From positions 1-47,651 of the forward strand of contig JAJQEE010000162.1 in NCBI GenBank assembly GCA_021201865.1: a DNA stretch of 47,651 bases, written 5' to 3'. Below, piece by piece: positions 25,840 through 35,410 of this stretch. The stretch comes from Tannerellaceae bacterium (GTDB lineage Bacteria; Bacteroidota; Bacteroidia; Bacteroidales; Tannerellaceae). Every line of letters begins with the position of its first letter. Position 1 is the stretch's first letter. The notes below the pieces were generated by a model, which saw only the letters and a program-made list of their open reading frames with translations, had not been told where the DNA came from and did no database searches. The position numbers and the translations under genes are program-made.

Positions 25840-28800
25840 ATGAAACACAAACACCTACTATACATACTACTAATTTTGCTGCTGGCCGTTCGTTGCACAG
25901 TAGACACCGAACGTCTCGTCGATCCCGGCGGGAACGAAGGAGAGAGAGTCACCTTCACCCTGCGAATGCCGGTCCAGAACACTGCTACCCGTGCGATGAC
26001 AAATGAAGACGAGAACCGGGTCGGGCAGGTGGATGTACTTATCTTCCGGCCTGTGGACAACCAGTTTGTAGAAGTAGTATCCACAGACGATATAGAAACG
26101 GATGAAGACGAGGAAAACCTGAAACAATTCACAGTCCGTGTCCGTGTGAGAGGAGAAACTACAATTAATCTTGTAGTCCTTGGAAACGGAAGGGATATCC
26201 TCAGGGAGGCTTTTCCCGATGATGAAGATATGAAAGGACTCACCAAAGATGAAGTGCTTTCACAGCTCAAACTGACCTATCAGGGATCCTGGGTGGATGC
26301 CCAGGGAAAAGCGATCCGGAACTTCCCCATGTGGGGATTCCGCGATGATTTCGTTGTCAGTGAGGATGAACTCACGGGAGAACATGCCATATGGATGACC
26401 CGGATGGTGGTCCGGGTCGATATCCATGTCTCGGAAGATGCACAGGATGACTTCAAACTAAACGAAGTCTATGTCTACAACAGCTATATCCAGGGAAATC
26501 TCCCTCACTCCATGACCACTGGTTGGGATGCCACCGAACATAAAGCGACTGCTCCAGACATTCCCCAAACGGCTACTTCTATCTGGCGGGTAGACTATAT
26601 AGACAGTCCATCACCTATGACCACCCCCGGTATCTCTTCCGAACGGGTAGTCTACACCCTCGAAGCTCCGGCAGGAGATGAGAATGCGCTGTTAGAAACG
26701 ACAGCCCTGGTGGTGGGAGGGATCTACGAAAGTGAACAGTACTACTACCGGATAGACTTTGTCGCTAAAAATCAACAAGGAGTCAATACGTTCATCCCGC
26801 TGGTGCGGAATCATAATTACGAGATCCATATCCAGGAAGTAAAAGGCAAAGGCTATCTGACCCCGGATGAAGCGTTCCGCAAAGGAATGACCAATATGGA
26901 GCTGGATATCCTGGCCTGGAATGAAGCGGGAATGGGAGATATTACCTTTGGAGCTCAGTACCAGTTGACGGTTAACACCGACTCTTTCTTTTTCTACAGC
27001 AACGGACGGGAACAGATCCTGAAAGTCTACACCGACCATCCTGACGGATGGGTGGTCGTAAAGGAACACGAAAGTGACCTGCCGTGGTTAAAAATCACCC
27101 CTTTGCTGGGGGATCCCGGTGAATCCGTGGAGGTCAAACTCTCCGCTGAAGAACTAACCGCGCCCTTAACAGACCGTTCCGGTCATTTCTATGTCCAGGC
27201 CGGACATCTGAAAAAGAAGATTAGAGTCAGCCAATCCCTTGAAGCGGAACTTTATCTTGAAGTGGAACCGAATCTGCTTATTTTCCGTAGAAGTGCCGTT
27301 TCTCCGGAAACCATCACGGTAACTGTGGACCCCGATACCCGCCCGGTCTATCTGTCCTGGACAGGTACTGACCAATTCAAATGGCGGACAGACGGATGGC
27401 CCGCCACCGGACAAACGGGAGTGACGGAGTATGTTTTTCATCCTGAACCCAACAACAGCCGCAATTTATTGACCGGAACGATCACCTTTTCGGTTTCCGA
27501 TGAGACCGGCAAGACCACCAGTCGTACCGTAACCGTCATTCATCTGCCAACCGATACCCGTTTTGATGTGGAATACCAATATGATCTGTATCCGGCTATT
27601 GGTGGAGATCCGCTTTGGATGCTCACATCCGCAGAATCCGAATGGCAGATCACACAGAACAATATTACCTTAGGAGGATTAGTTACAGACCATCTGGTTC
27701 CGGAGAATTATGATCTTCGCCCCGCGGAAAACTTTAAATATTATAACTTTAAACTGGAACCCAATCCACTGTTTGAAGAAAGGACGTTCAATTTGCATGT
27801 GACCTCCCCGGATCCGGCATTTGCTCCGGTGGATGTTCCCCTTGTACAGGATTACACGCGTCCGCTATTGAAAATAAACAGTCCTGAGGATCTGAATATT
27901 CGTTTCACCCATGAATCGGATCTTCCACCGGTGGAGGTTGTTTTTGATGTCAATACGAACTGGAAATATACCGCTACCGGTAATTATGGTACCTACATTC
28001 AATCCTCAGTTCCTGCAAATACAGAGCAAACAGGAGGTACGATCCATAATCCGCAGGAAATGAAAGTGATTTTTACTCCTACTATTTTTAAACCGGAACC
28101 GGGCACTCCGGAAGGAGGGTCTGAGTGGAAAGGAGCAGCTACCTTTACCACGACTAACCATGCACCTGCTACCGAATCGACGGCAACGCTTAATTTCTCA
28201 CAGGTTGTCCCTCACTTCTTTGATCGTTCCAAACTCATACCCCGGCGGACGAACTCTCCTTCCGGAGAAGTTTTTCAGGATGGTGACAAACTTCCTGGTG
28301 ATCTCGGTTCGACTACTATCTATTTGGAAACAGCGACTAACACCCATTGGTCAGTAGAAGCAAGGCATGCCGGAAGAAGTAATGAGTATTTCACCTATAC
28401 CCATGAATTCTGGAATCATATTCGGGTTCCCTTTATGTTTACTACCACAAAGAATGAAAGTTTCTATGAGAAAGAGATTACACTGTATCTGGTGAGTTAC
28501 AGAGAAACGATCGATGGAGTCACGGTGACCCATCCGGCGGAGAAAGATCCTTTTCTTACGCTTTATCAGGATCCTTATTATTACGTGGATTTTATTTTAG
28601 ATCCTGCGTTTGAAGATCCGGACTTCATCGTTCCTTATACAGGAGGTTCCTATGAATTTAAAATGGAGGGATGTTTTCCTGCTACGGATCATAATTCTTT
28701 CCTTCGTACACCGGCCGTTGCTTTTGTCAATTCATATAACATGTCTGTCAGCTATCCCCTTCCAACAAATAGTGTTTCCGGAGAATGGTTTTTTAATAAA

Positions 28801-28968
28801 GGAGTTAATCCCGGAGAGTCTATTTCATTCCCTGTAACTATCGGGCAGAACTGGGGGAATGCTCCCAGAGAATATTTTCTCGCCTATAAGTTCGGGGATA
28901 ATATTCTCCTTGAAAGGAAAGAATGGACCTATATCTTTATCCGGCAGGAAGGACGACCTGCGGACTAA
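25840..28968 (+). CDS. Large tip-like pilus lipoprotein, locus 2
   Basis: Last gene of pilus operon 2, 1,042 residues, intact paralogue of 15659-18818. Signal peptide with a lipobox-like LAVRC (Cys19); Arg before the cysteine is unusual. The N-terminal fimbrillin-like domain (TRAMTNEDENRVGQVDVLIF) and the stretch from YLTPDEAFRKGMTNMELD through GREQILKVYTDHPDGWVVVK are nearly the same as in locus 1, although the DNA differs by silent changes. From about residue 690 on the two proteins diverge strongly. A role as a pilus tip adhesin with a varied binding end is inferred from position and this pattern. Confidence 0.85.
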   Translation: MKHKHLLYILLILLLAVRCTVDTERLVDPGGNEGERVTFTLRMPVQNTATRAMTNEDENRVGQVDVLIFRPVDNQFVEVVSTDDIETDEDEENLKQFTVRVRVRGETTINLVVLGNGRDILREAFPDDEDMKGLTKDEVLSQLKLTYQGSWVDAQGKAIRNFPMWGFRDDFVVSEDELTGEHAIWMTRMVVRVDIHVSEDAQDDFKLNEVYVYNSYIQGNLPHSMTTGWDATEHKATAPDIPQTATSIWRVDYIDSPSPMTTPGISSERVVYTLEAPAGDENALLETTALVVGGIYESEQYYYRIDFVAKNQQGVNTFIPLVRNHNYEIHIQEVKGKGYLTPDEAFRKGMTNMELDILAWNEAGMGDITFGAQYQLTVNTDSFFFYSNGREQILKVYTDHPDGWVVVKEHESDLPWLKITPLLGDPGESVEVKLSAEELTAPLTDRSGHFYVQAGHLKKKIRVSQSLEAELYLEVEPNLLIFRRSAVSPETITVTVDPDTRPVYLSWTGTDQFKWRTDGWPATGQTGVTEYVFHPEPNNSRNLLTGTITFSVSDETGKTTSRTVTVIHLPTDTRFDVEYQYDLYPAIGGDPLWMLTSAESEWQITQNNITLGGLVTDHLVPENYDLRPAENFKYYNFKLEPNPLFEERTFNLHVTSPDPAFAPVDVPLVQDYTRPLLKINSPEDLNIRFTHESDLPPVEVVFDVNTNWKYTATGNYGTYIQSSVPANTEQTGGTIHNPQEMKVIFTPTIFKPEPGTPEGGSEWKGAATFTTTNHAPATESTATLNFSQVVPHFFDRSKLIPRRTNSPSGEVFQDGDKLPGDLGSTTIYLETATNTHWSVEARHAGRSNEYFTYTHEFWNHIRVPFMFTTTKNESFYEKEITLYLVSYRETIDGVTVTHPAEKDPFLTLYQDPYYYVDFILDPAFEDPDFIVPYTGGSYEFKMEGCFPATDHNSFLRTPAVAFVNSYNMSVSYPLPTNSVSGEWFFNKGVNPGESISFPVTIGQNWGNAPREYFLAYKFGDNILLERKEWTYIFIRQEGRPAD

Positions 28969-28983
28969 AAGGTTTATATCATG

Positions 28984-29009
28984 CACCGGGGATCGGAAGA
29001 TCCCCGGTG
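28984..29009 (+). terminator. Probable terminator of pilus operon 2
   Basis: A perfect 11-bp GC-rich stem with a GGAA loop starts 15 bases after the stop codon. The T-rich stretch begins about 14 bases after the stem, so termination may be imperfect. Confidence 0.65.
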
Positions 29010-29297
29010 ATCCAATAGTCAGAATTTATTTTTACCTGCATAAAAGATGTAATTTGAATTTTAACAAATCTCTTCTAACAGTTATTTTACATTTTACTAT
29101 TCACCATTCACTTTGTCTATTCACTTTATCTGGAAAAAAGTTGTCTGTCAGGGGACTAAATTCCCCTCAAAAGCTACTCTCTACCCAGATCTTTTCACCC
29201 TCGTAGAGGGAAATTTTCCGTTATATGTAAGGAAACTCCCGGAGAAAAGCAGGCAGCTTATGAGGGAAGTAACCTGTTAGTATTGCTTTGGTACCTA

Positions 29298-29357
29298 ACC
29301 ATAAGGTTAAGGTTCAGGACTCATAACCTTATGAGTCCTGAACCTTAACCTTATGGT
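29298..29357. repeat. Long perfect palindrome in the gap after pilus locus 2
   Basis: Two 29-bp arms (29298-29326 and 29329-29357) are perfect reverse complements with only two bases between them. GGTACC also occurs on both outer sides (29290-29295 and 29355-29360), but offset. The arms are built from repeats of AAGGTT. There is no T-run. The rest of the 600-base gap (28969-29569) holds a terminator at 28984 and a weak 7-bp hairpin at 29449-29469, but no believable gene. Confidence 0.85.
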
Positions 29358-29569
29358 ACCTGTATCATAACCTACTATGATAGCAAGCCGGGAATAATAT
29401 CCGGTGTAATTCCTCCTACTTACTGCAAGGAAAACCTGTAAAGTCCGTGTTCCCGCCTGTGCCGGGAACAAGAGCGTTGTTTATTTAACTGAATGACTAA
29501 CAAATATTAATCACATGGTAAAATCGAATAGGAGAAAATTAAAGTGAATAGTAAAATGCAAAAAAAGTA

Positions 29570-30481
29570 TTAGTGGAGTTGGTGGTGGGTATAAGCTAAG
29601 ATCTCTTTTTCCTGGTCCGGATGGAACCAGGTGATCTCCGGATCACGCTTAAACCAGGTCATTTGTTTACGGGCATATACCCGGGAATTGCGTTTGATCT
29701 TTTCGATGGCGAAATCGAGGGTCCAGTTTCCGTCGAAGTATTGGAATAGTTCTTTATAGCCTACTGTGTTTAAGGAGTTCAGATGGCGGAAGGGATAGAC
29801 TTTACGGGCCTCTTCCAGTAGACCCTCTTTCATCATCTGGTCCACCCGGAGATTGATTCGGTTGCACAACTCTTCCCGTTCACGGGTCAGACCGATATGG
29901 ATTATATGGAAAGGCCGTTCTTTACGAATATGGGTTCGGAAAGAGGAGTAGGGTTTGCCTGTCATCCGGCAGATTTCCACGGCATGGATCACCCGTTTGT
30001 AGTTCATCCGGTCTACTTCTTCATAATGGACCGGATCCGCCTTTCTCAGTTCTTCCAGGATAGGAGCGAGGCCTTCCTCTTCAAATTGTTTGTAGAGAGC
30101 CTTTCGTATCTCGGGAGTGACAGTGGGAATTTCATCAATGCCTTTGGTGACGGCATCTATATACATCATGGATCCTCCGGTCATAACGACATGCGGAGTC
30201 GTTTGATGTAGGCTACTTAAAAGGGAAATAACATCTTCTTCAAACTGGCTGGCACTGTAGTAGTCCGTTAGTTGAAGCGTACCCACCAAATAGTGTTTTA
30301 CCCGGGCCAACTGCTCCGGAGTAGGAGCAGCCGTTCCGATGGGCAGGTCTTTGTAGAGCTGACGGGAGTCGGAGGAGATAATAGGAGAATGGAAATGTTC
30401 TGCTATCCGTAAACTTAATTCCGTTTTTCCTACTCCCGTTGGGCCTGATAAGATAATCAGTGAATTAGAAACGTTCCTCAT
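29570..30481 (-). CDS. miaA: tRNA dimethylallyltransferase
   Basis: Adds a dimethylallyl group to A37 of tRNAs that read codons beginning with U, in the cytoplasm. The 303-residue protein has the P-loop GPTGVGKT (residues 13-20), [39 protein letters not shown] and a C-terminal [14 protein letters not shown], all MiaA signatures. Its start overlaps the end of the upstream small acidic protein gene by 17 bases, so the two are co-transcribed. Bacteroidales often have a second miaA; no second copy is in the window. Confidence 0.95.
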   Translation of the reverse strand: MRNVSNSLIILSGPTGVGKTELSLRIAEHFHSPIISSDSRQLYKDLPIGTAAPTPEQLARVKHYLVGTLQLTDYYSASQFEEDVISLLSSLHQTTPHVVMTGGSMMYIDAVTKGIDEIPTVTPEIRKALYKQFEEEGLAPILEELRKADPVHYEEVDRMNYKRVIHAVEICRMTGKPYSSFRTHIRKERPFHIIHIGLTREREELCNRINLRVDQMMKEGLLEEARKVYPFRHLNSLNTVGYKELFQYFDGNWTLDFAIEKIKRNSRVYARKQMTWFKRDPEITWFHPDQEKEILAYTHHQLH

Positions 30482-31025
30482 CGAAAGGATTTTCCATACC
30501 TTCGCTCAATCCTTCGAAACCTTCTTTGTCCAGTTCATCCGGATCGTATTCAGAATCTCCGTAGAAATCTTCTCCTAATGTATCTGTAGTGGCTGCTTTG
30601 ATATCGATTTCATCAAAATCCACTGTCTGTGGAGGAGCCACTCCGACTGATTTGCTACAAACTGGTTTTTCCAGATCCTGGCCGGGTATGATCTCTCTCA
30701 ATTCCATAAAGAAAGAACGTTCGGTCATGTAGTCAAATATATATAACAGTTTTTGTTGTTCATCTTCCAGCAGTTCCTCGAGACGGGTATCTTCCATGAT
30801 ATAGCTGTCTTCTTCCGAAGACCGGTCCATGTCTACGAGCGTGATCTCTGTTTTTTTGCTCCAGTCATCATCACAGATAAAGAAAGAAGTCATCTGATCT
30901 TTGGTGTAATTCACAGAATCCAGAATAGCGTTATGTAGGTCGAGGAAAGTAGCCTCGGCATCAATTTTTATTTCACGAAGAAAATCGTCTGTTTCATCGG
31001 AGATAAGAAGAAATCTAAATACCAT
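30465..31025 (-). CDS. Acidic pRiA4b ORF-3-like protein
   Basis: A 186-residue cytoplasmic protein of the pRiA4b ORF-3-like (IS1096 TnpR-like) fold by its opening: [40 protein letters not shown] and [20 protein letters not shown]. The second half is strongly acidic and probably disordered ([20 protein letters not shown]). The family function is not known despite the transposon-derived name; no transposon is near. The 17-base overlap with miaA suggests translational coupling. Confidence 0.8.
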   Translation of the reverse strand: MVFRFLLISDETDDFLREIKIDAEATFLDLHNAILDSVNYTKDQMTSFFICDDDWSKKTEITLVDMDRSSEEDSYIMEDTRLEELLEDEQQKLLYIFDYMTERSFFMELREIIPGQDLEKPVCSKSVGVAPPQTVDFDEIDIKAATTDTLGEDFYGDSEYDPDELDKEGFEGLSEGMENPFDEERF

Positions 31026-31181
31026 AGTTTATTCGTTTTTTGTTGGTTCAAAAGTAGTAAAAATATACATTTTACCTATGAGAGACTTTCTAAATTTTAT
31101 AGAATAGGGCCTTCAATTCCAAATGATGTCTCATTCCCATATTCGTACCGGAATTAAACAGTCTCTCAAATATAAAATAAA

Positions 31182-31211
31182 AAAAGCAGATTTGTTTAGA
31201 AATCTGCTTTT
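31182..31211 (-). terminator. Terminator of the lpx operon
   Basis: A 12-bp perfect stem (31182-31193 with 31200-31211) with a 6-base loop is followed on the minus strand by a run of T, just after the lpxA stop codon. Confidence 0.85.
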
Positions 31212-31231
31212 CATTGTCTGTTTATTTCTTT

Positions 31232-32017
31232 TTAGTCATCTATGGATCCTCTGACAATACCCCGGCTGGATGATTTAATGAAATCCAGGATCAGATCTCT
31301 TTCCACACTTTGAGAATATTCTGTTTCAATACATTTCAGTGCTTCCGTGTTGTTCAGACCGCGTGTATACAGGGTACGATAGATATCCTGAATCAGAAAC
31401 ACCTGGTCATTGGTAAAGCCCCGGCGTCTTAATCCTACGATATTGATACCACAATAAACAACCGGATCCCGTCCGATCAACGTGTAAGGGGGAATATCTT
31501 TTCCGATTCTGGATCCGCCCTGCACCATGACATGTTGTGAAATACGGCAGAACTGGTGAATCAGTGTTCCACCACTGACAATGGCATAGTCGTCGATCTC
31601 TACTTCTCCGGCAACCTGGGAAGCATTTCCTAAAATGACATGATCTTTCAGTATACAATCGTGGGCCACATGACTGTAAGCCATGATCAGGCACTCATTA
31701 CCTACGATGGTCTGCCCTCTGGAGGCTGTTCCCCGGTTAATGGTAACACATTCCCGGATCGTCGTATTATTCCCGATCACTGCCAGCGATTTCTCGCCTG
31801 CAAACTTCAGGTCCTGAGGGATACCGGCAATCACAGCTCCGGAGAAGATCCGGCAGCCATTACCAATTCTTGCACCGTTTAAAATAACGGCATGTGGATG
31901 GATCTCACAGTTGTCACCGATCACAACATCTTCTTCTATGACGGCAAATGGTCCAATCGTTACGTTTTCTCCGATTTTAGCCCCGGGATGTATAACTGCT
32001 AAAGGTGAGTGACTCAT
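31232..32017 (-). CDS. lpxA: UDP-N-acetylglucosamine acyltransferase
   Basis: First step of lipid A synthesis: transfers a 3-hydroxyacyl chain from ACP to UDP-GlcNAc in the cytoplasm. The 261-residue protein is a left-handed beta-helix of hexapeptide repeats (IGENVTIGPFAVIEEDVVIG, IGNNTTIRECVTINRGT), with the conserved catalytic-region sequence YSHVAHDCILKDHVILGN and GGSRIGKDIPPYTLIGRDP. Length is normal for LpxA. It is the last gene of the lpxD-lpxC/fabZ-lpxA operon, 9 bases after its neighbour. Confidence 0.97.
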   Translation of the reverse strand: MSHSPLAVIHPGAKIGENVTIGPFAVIEEDVVIGDNCEIHPHAVILNGARIGNGCRIFSGAVIAGIPQDLKFAGEKSLAVIGNNTTIRECVTINRGTASRGQTIVGNECLIMAYSHVAHDCILKDHVILGNASQVAGEVEIDDYAIVSGGTLIHQFCRISQHVMVQGGSRIGKDIPPYTLIGRDPVVYCGINIVGLRRRGFTNDQVFLIQDIYRTLYTRGLNNTEALKCIETEYSQSVERDLILDFIKSSSRGIVRGSIDD

Positions 32018-32026
32018 TCTTTTCTA

Positions 32027-33412
32027 TTATTTATTTTTTACAATTTGTGCCATGAATTCAGCTTCCGTAACCAATTTTTCTCCCACAAAGACATAGCCTT
32101 TCATGGTAGAGACTCCTCTACGGATAGGAGCCAGCAGTTCCAGTCTGAGGATCAGCGTATCGCCGGGAACTACTTTCTGACGGAATTTGACTCCGTCGAT
32201 CTTCATAAAATAAGTGGAATAGCGTTCCGGTTCATCTACGGAGTTCAGCACTAATAACCCTCCGGTTTGTGCCATTGCTTCCACGATCAATACACCCGGC
32301 ATAACGGGTTCCTGTGGGAAATGTCCCGTGAAGAACGGCTCATTTCCGGTAATGTTTTTGATACCGACAATGTGATTTCCGCCAACTTCAATGATCTTAT
32401 CTACTAATAAGAATGGATAGCGGTGAGGCAGGAGCTCTTTGATGCGGTTGATATCCATGATCGGAGCCTGGTTCGGATCATATACTGGCGCCTGTACATC
32501 GTTCAATTTGATATCTTTCCGGATCAGGCGTGCCAGCTGGTTATTGATCTTGTGTCCCGGCCGGGTGGCAATGATCCTCCCCCGGATGGGTTTACCGATC
32601 AATGCAATGTCACCGATCACATCTAATAATTTATGTCTGGCCGGTTCATTGACAAACACTAACGGTTTGTTATTGATATATCCTAACTCTTCCACATTCT
32701 TGTGTGGAATCCCCACTTCATCTGCCAGTTTGTCCAGGTCTTCCTGCGGCATGACCTGGTCATAGATCACGATTGCATTATCCAGATCTCCGCCTTTGAT
32801 CAGGTTATTCTTTAGCAAAGGCTCTACTTCACGAACAAAAACAAAGGTATGGGAAGCTGCTATGTCTTCCGGAAATTCATTTAATTCATTTAAGGTAGCA
32901 TATTGATTGGATAAAACCGGGGAGTCAAAAGAGATCAGCACATTCACACTGAATTTGTCATCCGGAAGAATGATCAGGGAAGAACCTGTTTGCTCATCTT
33001 TGACCTCTATTTTCTGTTTAACGATATAATAGTCTTTCGGAGAGCCTTGTTCCACCACCCCGGCTTTCTGAATTTCTTCTACAAAAAAGCGGGAGCTTCC
33101 GTCCAGGATAGGAAATTCGGGAGCGTTTACTTCTATCAGGCAGTTATCAATCTCGAAAGCATAGAGAGCTGCCATGGCATGCTCAATGGTACTTACCTGG
33201 ATCCCGTTTTTGGAAAGGACTGTCCCACGTTGTGCGCCAGCTACATTTTCAGCCAAGGCGTCTATGGTTGGCTGGCCCTCGAGATCTGTCCGTTTAATTT
33301 TGTAACCATGATTATCAGGAGCAGGGTTGAACGTGATCTGGATATCCAGTCCGGTATGTAACCCTTTTCCTGCTAAGGAGAAACTTTGCGCAAGCGTTTT
33401 TTGCTTCTGCAT
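32027..33412 (-). CDS. LpxC-FabZ fusion enzyme (deacetylase and hydroxyacyl-ACP dehydratase)
   Basis: A single 461-residue protein with two enzymes. Residues 1 to about 300 are LpxC, the zinc deacetylase that commits to lipid A: STIEHAMAALYAFEIDNCLI carries zinc ligand His78, and RHKLLDVIGDIALIG the other His and Asp. From about 310 on is FabZ, the 3-hydroxyacyl-ACP dehydratase: LLPHRYPFLLVDKI, then the catalytic His and Glu in GHFPQEPVMPGVLIVEAMAQ. This fusion is well known in Bacteroidetes and helps place the organism. It is 4 bases downstream of lpxD. Confidence 0.97.
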   Translation of the reverse strand: MQKQKTLAQSFSLAGKGLHTGLDIQITFNPAPDNHGYKIKRTDLEGQPTIDALAENVAGAQRGTVLSKNGIQVSTIEHAMAALYAFEIDNCLIEVNAPEFPILDGSSRFFVEEIQKAGVVEQGSPKDYYIVKQKIEVKDEQTGSSLIILPDDKFSVNVLISFDSPVLSNQYATLNELNEFPEDIAASHTFVFVREVEPLLKNNLIKGGDLDNAIVIYDQVMPQEDLDKLADEVGIPHKNVEELGYINNKPLVFVNEPARHKLLDVIGDIALIGKPIRGRIIATRPGHKINNQLARLIRKDIKLNDVQAPVYDPNQAPIMDINRIKELLPHRYPFLLVDKIIEVGGNHIVGIKNITGNEPFFTGHFPQEPVMPGVLIVEAMAQTGGLLVLNSVDEPERYSTYFMKIDGVKFRQKVVPGDTLILRLELLAPIRRGVSTMKGYVFVGEKLVTEAEFMAQIVKNK

Positions 33413-33416
33413 ATTG

Positions 33417-34457
33417 TTATTTGTTTAATTCTTTTTTCAGTTCATCAATCTCACGTTGCATCTGTCCAATGGTCCGGTAAATATCCGGTAAACGGTTGAA
33501 AATAGCACTGGAACGCATAAATGCCCGGGCATCGATTGCAGGAGCACCTAAAACAGTACTTCCCTCTTTTATGTTGCTGATGATGCCGGCCTGTGCACCG
33601 ATCGTTGAATTATCTTCCATTTTGATGTGCCCGGACATACCTGCCTGGCCTCCGAATTTACAGTGTTTTCCGACTTTAACAGAACCGGAGATCCCTACCT
33701 GGGCAGCCATCACTGTGTTTTCTCCTACTTCTACGTTGTGGGCGATCATCACCAGATTATCCAGTTTAACACCTTTGCGGATGATGGTAGAATCCATTAC
33801 GGCACGGTCAATGGTCGTATTAGCTCCTATTTCCACATCATCTTCAATAATCACATTTCCTAATTGTGGGATTTTTTTGTATTGCCCGTTTTCAGGAGCA
33901 AAGCCAAAACCGTCTGAACCTATCACACTTCCGGCATGCAGGATGCAGTTGTTCCCAATGTGGCAATCATCATAGATTGTGGTATGTGGATATAAAATGC
34001 AGTTATCTCCGATCGTTATATTATCACCAATATAGGCATGAGGATAGATCTGGCAGTTTTTACCGATCGTAGTGTTATTTCCGATGTAAGCGAAATTTCC
34101 GATGTAACATCCTTCTCCGGTACTGGCTGAAGTCGCGATAAAAGCGGTGGGATCAATCCCTGCTTTTTTGATTTTGGATTCTTCTACCATTTTCAGTAAT
34201 ATGGCGAGTCCTGCATAGGCATTCTCCACTTTAACTAAGGTCGCCCTTACCGCTTCGGAGGGGTGAAAATCATTGTTAACCAAGACAATGCTTGCCTGAG
34301 TAGAATATATATAGTGTTCGTATTTCGGATTTGCAAGAAAAGTTAGCGTCCCCACTTTCCCTTCCTCTATTTTCGAAAAGCTGTTCACTTTTGTTTCCGG
34401 ATCTCCTACAATGGTTCCGTTTAAAAAGCTTGCTATTTGCTGGGCTGTGAACTCCAT
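33417..34457 (-). CDS. lpxD: UDP-3-O-acylglucosamine N-acyltransferase
   Basis: Adds the second acyl chain in lipid A synthesis. The 346-residue protein has the LpxD N-terminal uridine-binding domain ([20 protein letters not shown]), then a hexapeptide-repeat beta-helix ([40 protein letters not shown], where the conserved His and GFGF region is expected) and a C-terminal helix ([12 protein letters not shown]). First gene of the lpx operon; the 100-base space before it shows no exact TAnnTTTG box. Confidence 0.97.
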   Translation of the reverse strand: MEFTAQQIASFLNGTIVGDPETKVNSFSKIEEGKVGTLTFLANPKYEHYIYSTQASIVLVNNDFHPSEAVRATLVKVENAYAGLAILLKMVEESKIKKAGIDPTAFIATSASTGEGCYIGNFAYIGNNTTIGKNCQIYPHAYIGDNITIGDNCILYPHTTIYDDCHIGNNCILHAGSVIGSDGFGFAPENGQYKKIPQLGNVIIEDDVEIGANTTIDRAVMDSTIIRKGVKLDNLVMIAHNVEVGENTVMAAQVGISGSVKVGKHCKFGGQAGMSGHIKMEDNSTIGAQAGIISNIKEGSTVLGAPAIDARAFMRSSAIFNRLPDIYRTIGQMQREIDELKKELNK

Positions 34458-34557
34458 GTGTTTTCGTTAATTATTTAATAGGTGATAAATCAAACTGTTA
34501 TCCAGTTGTAACATAGCTTACAAATTTGAGAAAAAATATTGAGATAGCCTATCCCTC

Positions 34558-35391
34558 TTATATAATAATTCTTCTATCTTTTAGGTAGCCAGCCATTTCC
34601 TGTTGTACAACATGTGCTTCCCGGGCGGCTGCCAAAGCAAAGTTTTCAGTTGTATCTGCATAAATGATCGCTCTGGAAGAGTTTACCAGCAGTCCGCATT
34701 CATCATTCATACCATATTTCGCAACCTCTTCCAGACTACCACCCTGTGCTCCGACACCGGGTACCAGCAGGAAGTGATTGGGTGCGTAGGTACGGATATT
34801 CAGGAACATTTTCCCTTGTGTCGCACCTACGACATACATCAATTGTTCGTCGGTGGCCCATTCCTGGGATTTCTTTAATACTTTCTCAAATAATTTTTCG
34901 CCGTCTGCAAACTCAGTCATCTGGAAATCCTGTGAACCTTTGTTAGAAGTGAGTGCTAACAAAATAACCCAACTTTCCGGATAGATGAGGAAGGGTTTTA
35001 CGCTGTCTTCACCCATGTAAGGAGCCACTGTAACCGCATCTACCTTGATATGGTCGAAGAAAGAACGGGCATACATTTCGGATGTGTTTCCGATATCTCC
35101 CCGTTTGGCATCAGCAATGATGAACTGGTCCGGATAATTCTTCCTGATATAGGCTACTGTCTTTTCAAAAGAAAGCATTCCCTGTACCCCTAAGCTTTCA
35201 TAAAAAGCCAGGTTTGGTTTATAAGCCACACAATATTCAGCAGTCGCGTCAATGATCTCTTTGTTAAAAGTAAAAATAGGATCCTCTTCCGATAAAAGGT
35301 GCTGCGGGATCTTTTTTATATCTGTATCCAACCCAATACACAGGAAGGATCTTTTTTTCTGAATGTTCTTAACTAATTGCTTTTTGTTCAT
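34558..35391 (-). CDS. pyrF: Orotidine 5'-phosphate decarboxylase (type 2)
   Basis: Last step of UMP synthesis. The 277-residue protein carries the catalytic motif Asp94-Ala-Lys96-Arg-Gly-Asp99 in [18 protein letters not shown], with LCIGLDTD at the start and [19 protein letters not shown] near the end. Length and motif spacing fit the longer type 2 subfamily. It is the last gene of the purM-prfA-pyrF operon, 19 bases after prfA. Confidence 0.96.
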   Translation of the reverse strand: MNKKQLVKNIQKKRSFLCIGLDTDIKKIPQHLLSEEDPIFTFNKEIIDATAEYCVAYKPNLAFYESLGVQGMLSFEKTVAYIRKNYPDQFIIADAKRGDIGNTSEMYARSFFDHIKVDAVTVAPYMGEDSVKPFLIYPESWVILLALTSNKGSQDFQMTEFADGEKLFEKVLKKSQEWATDEQLMYVVGATQGKMFLNIRTYAPNHFLLVPGVGAQGGSLEEVAKYGMNDECGLLVNSSRAIIYADTTENFALAAAREAHVVQQEMAGYLKDRRIII

Positions 35392-35410
35392 ATCTCTTAT
35401 AAATTGGGCT

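Noticed and set aside
8821-28968. An integrative conjugative element or prophage
   Set aside because: Apart from the recombinases there are no conjugation, replication or phage genes, and no direct repeats marking attachment sites at the edges.
28859-29206. 115-residue frame across the end of tip gene 2
   Set aside because: Its first third is a shadow of the tip gene and the rest crosses a terminator; no family pattern is seen.
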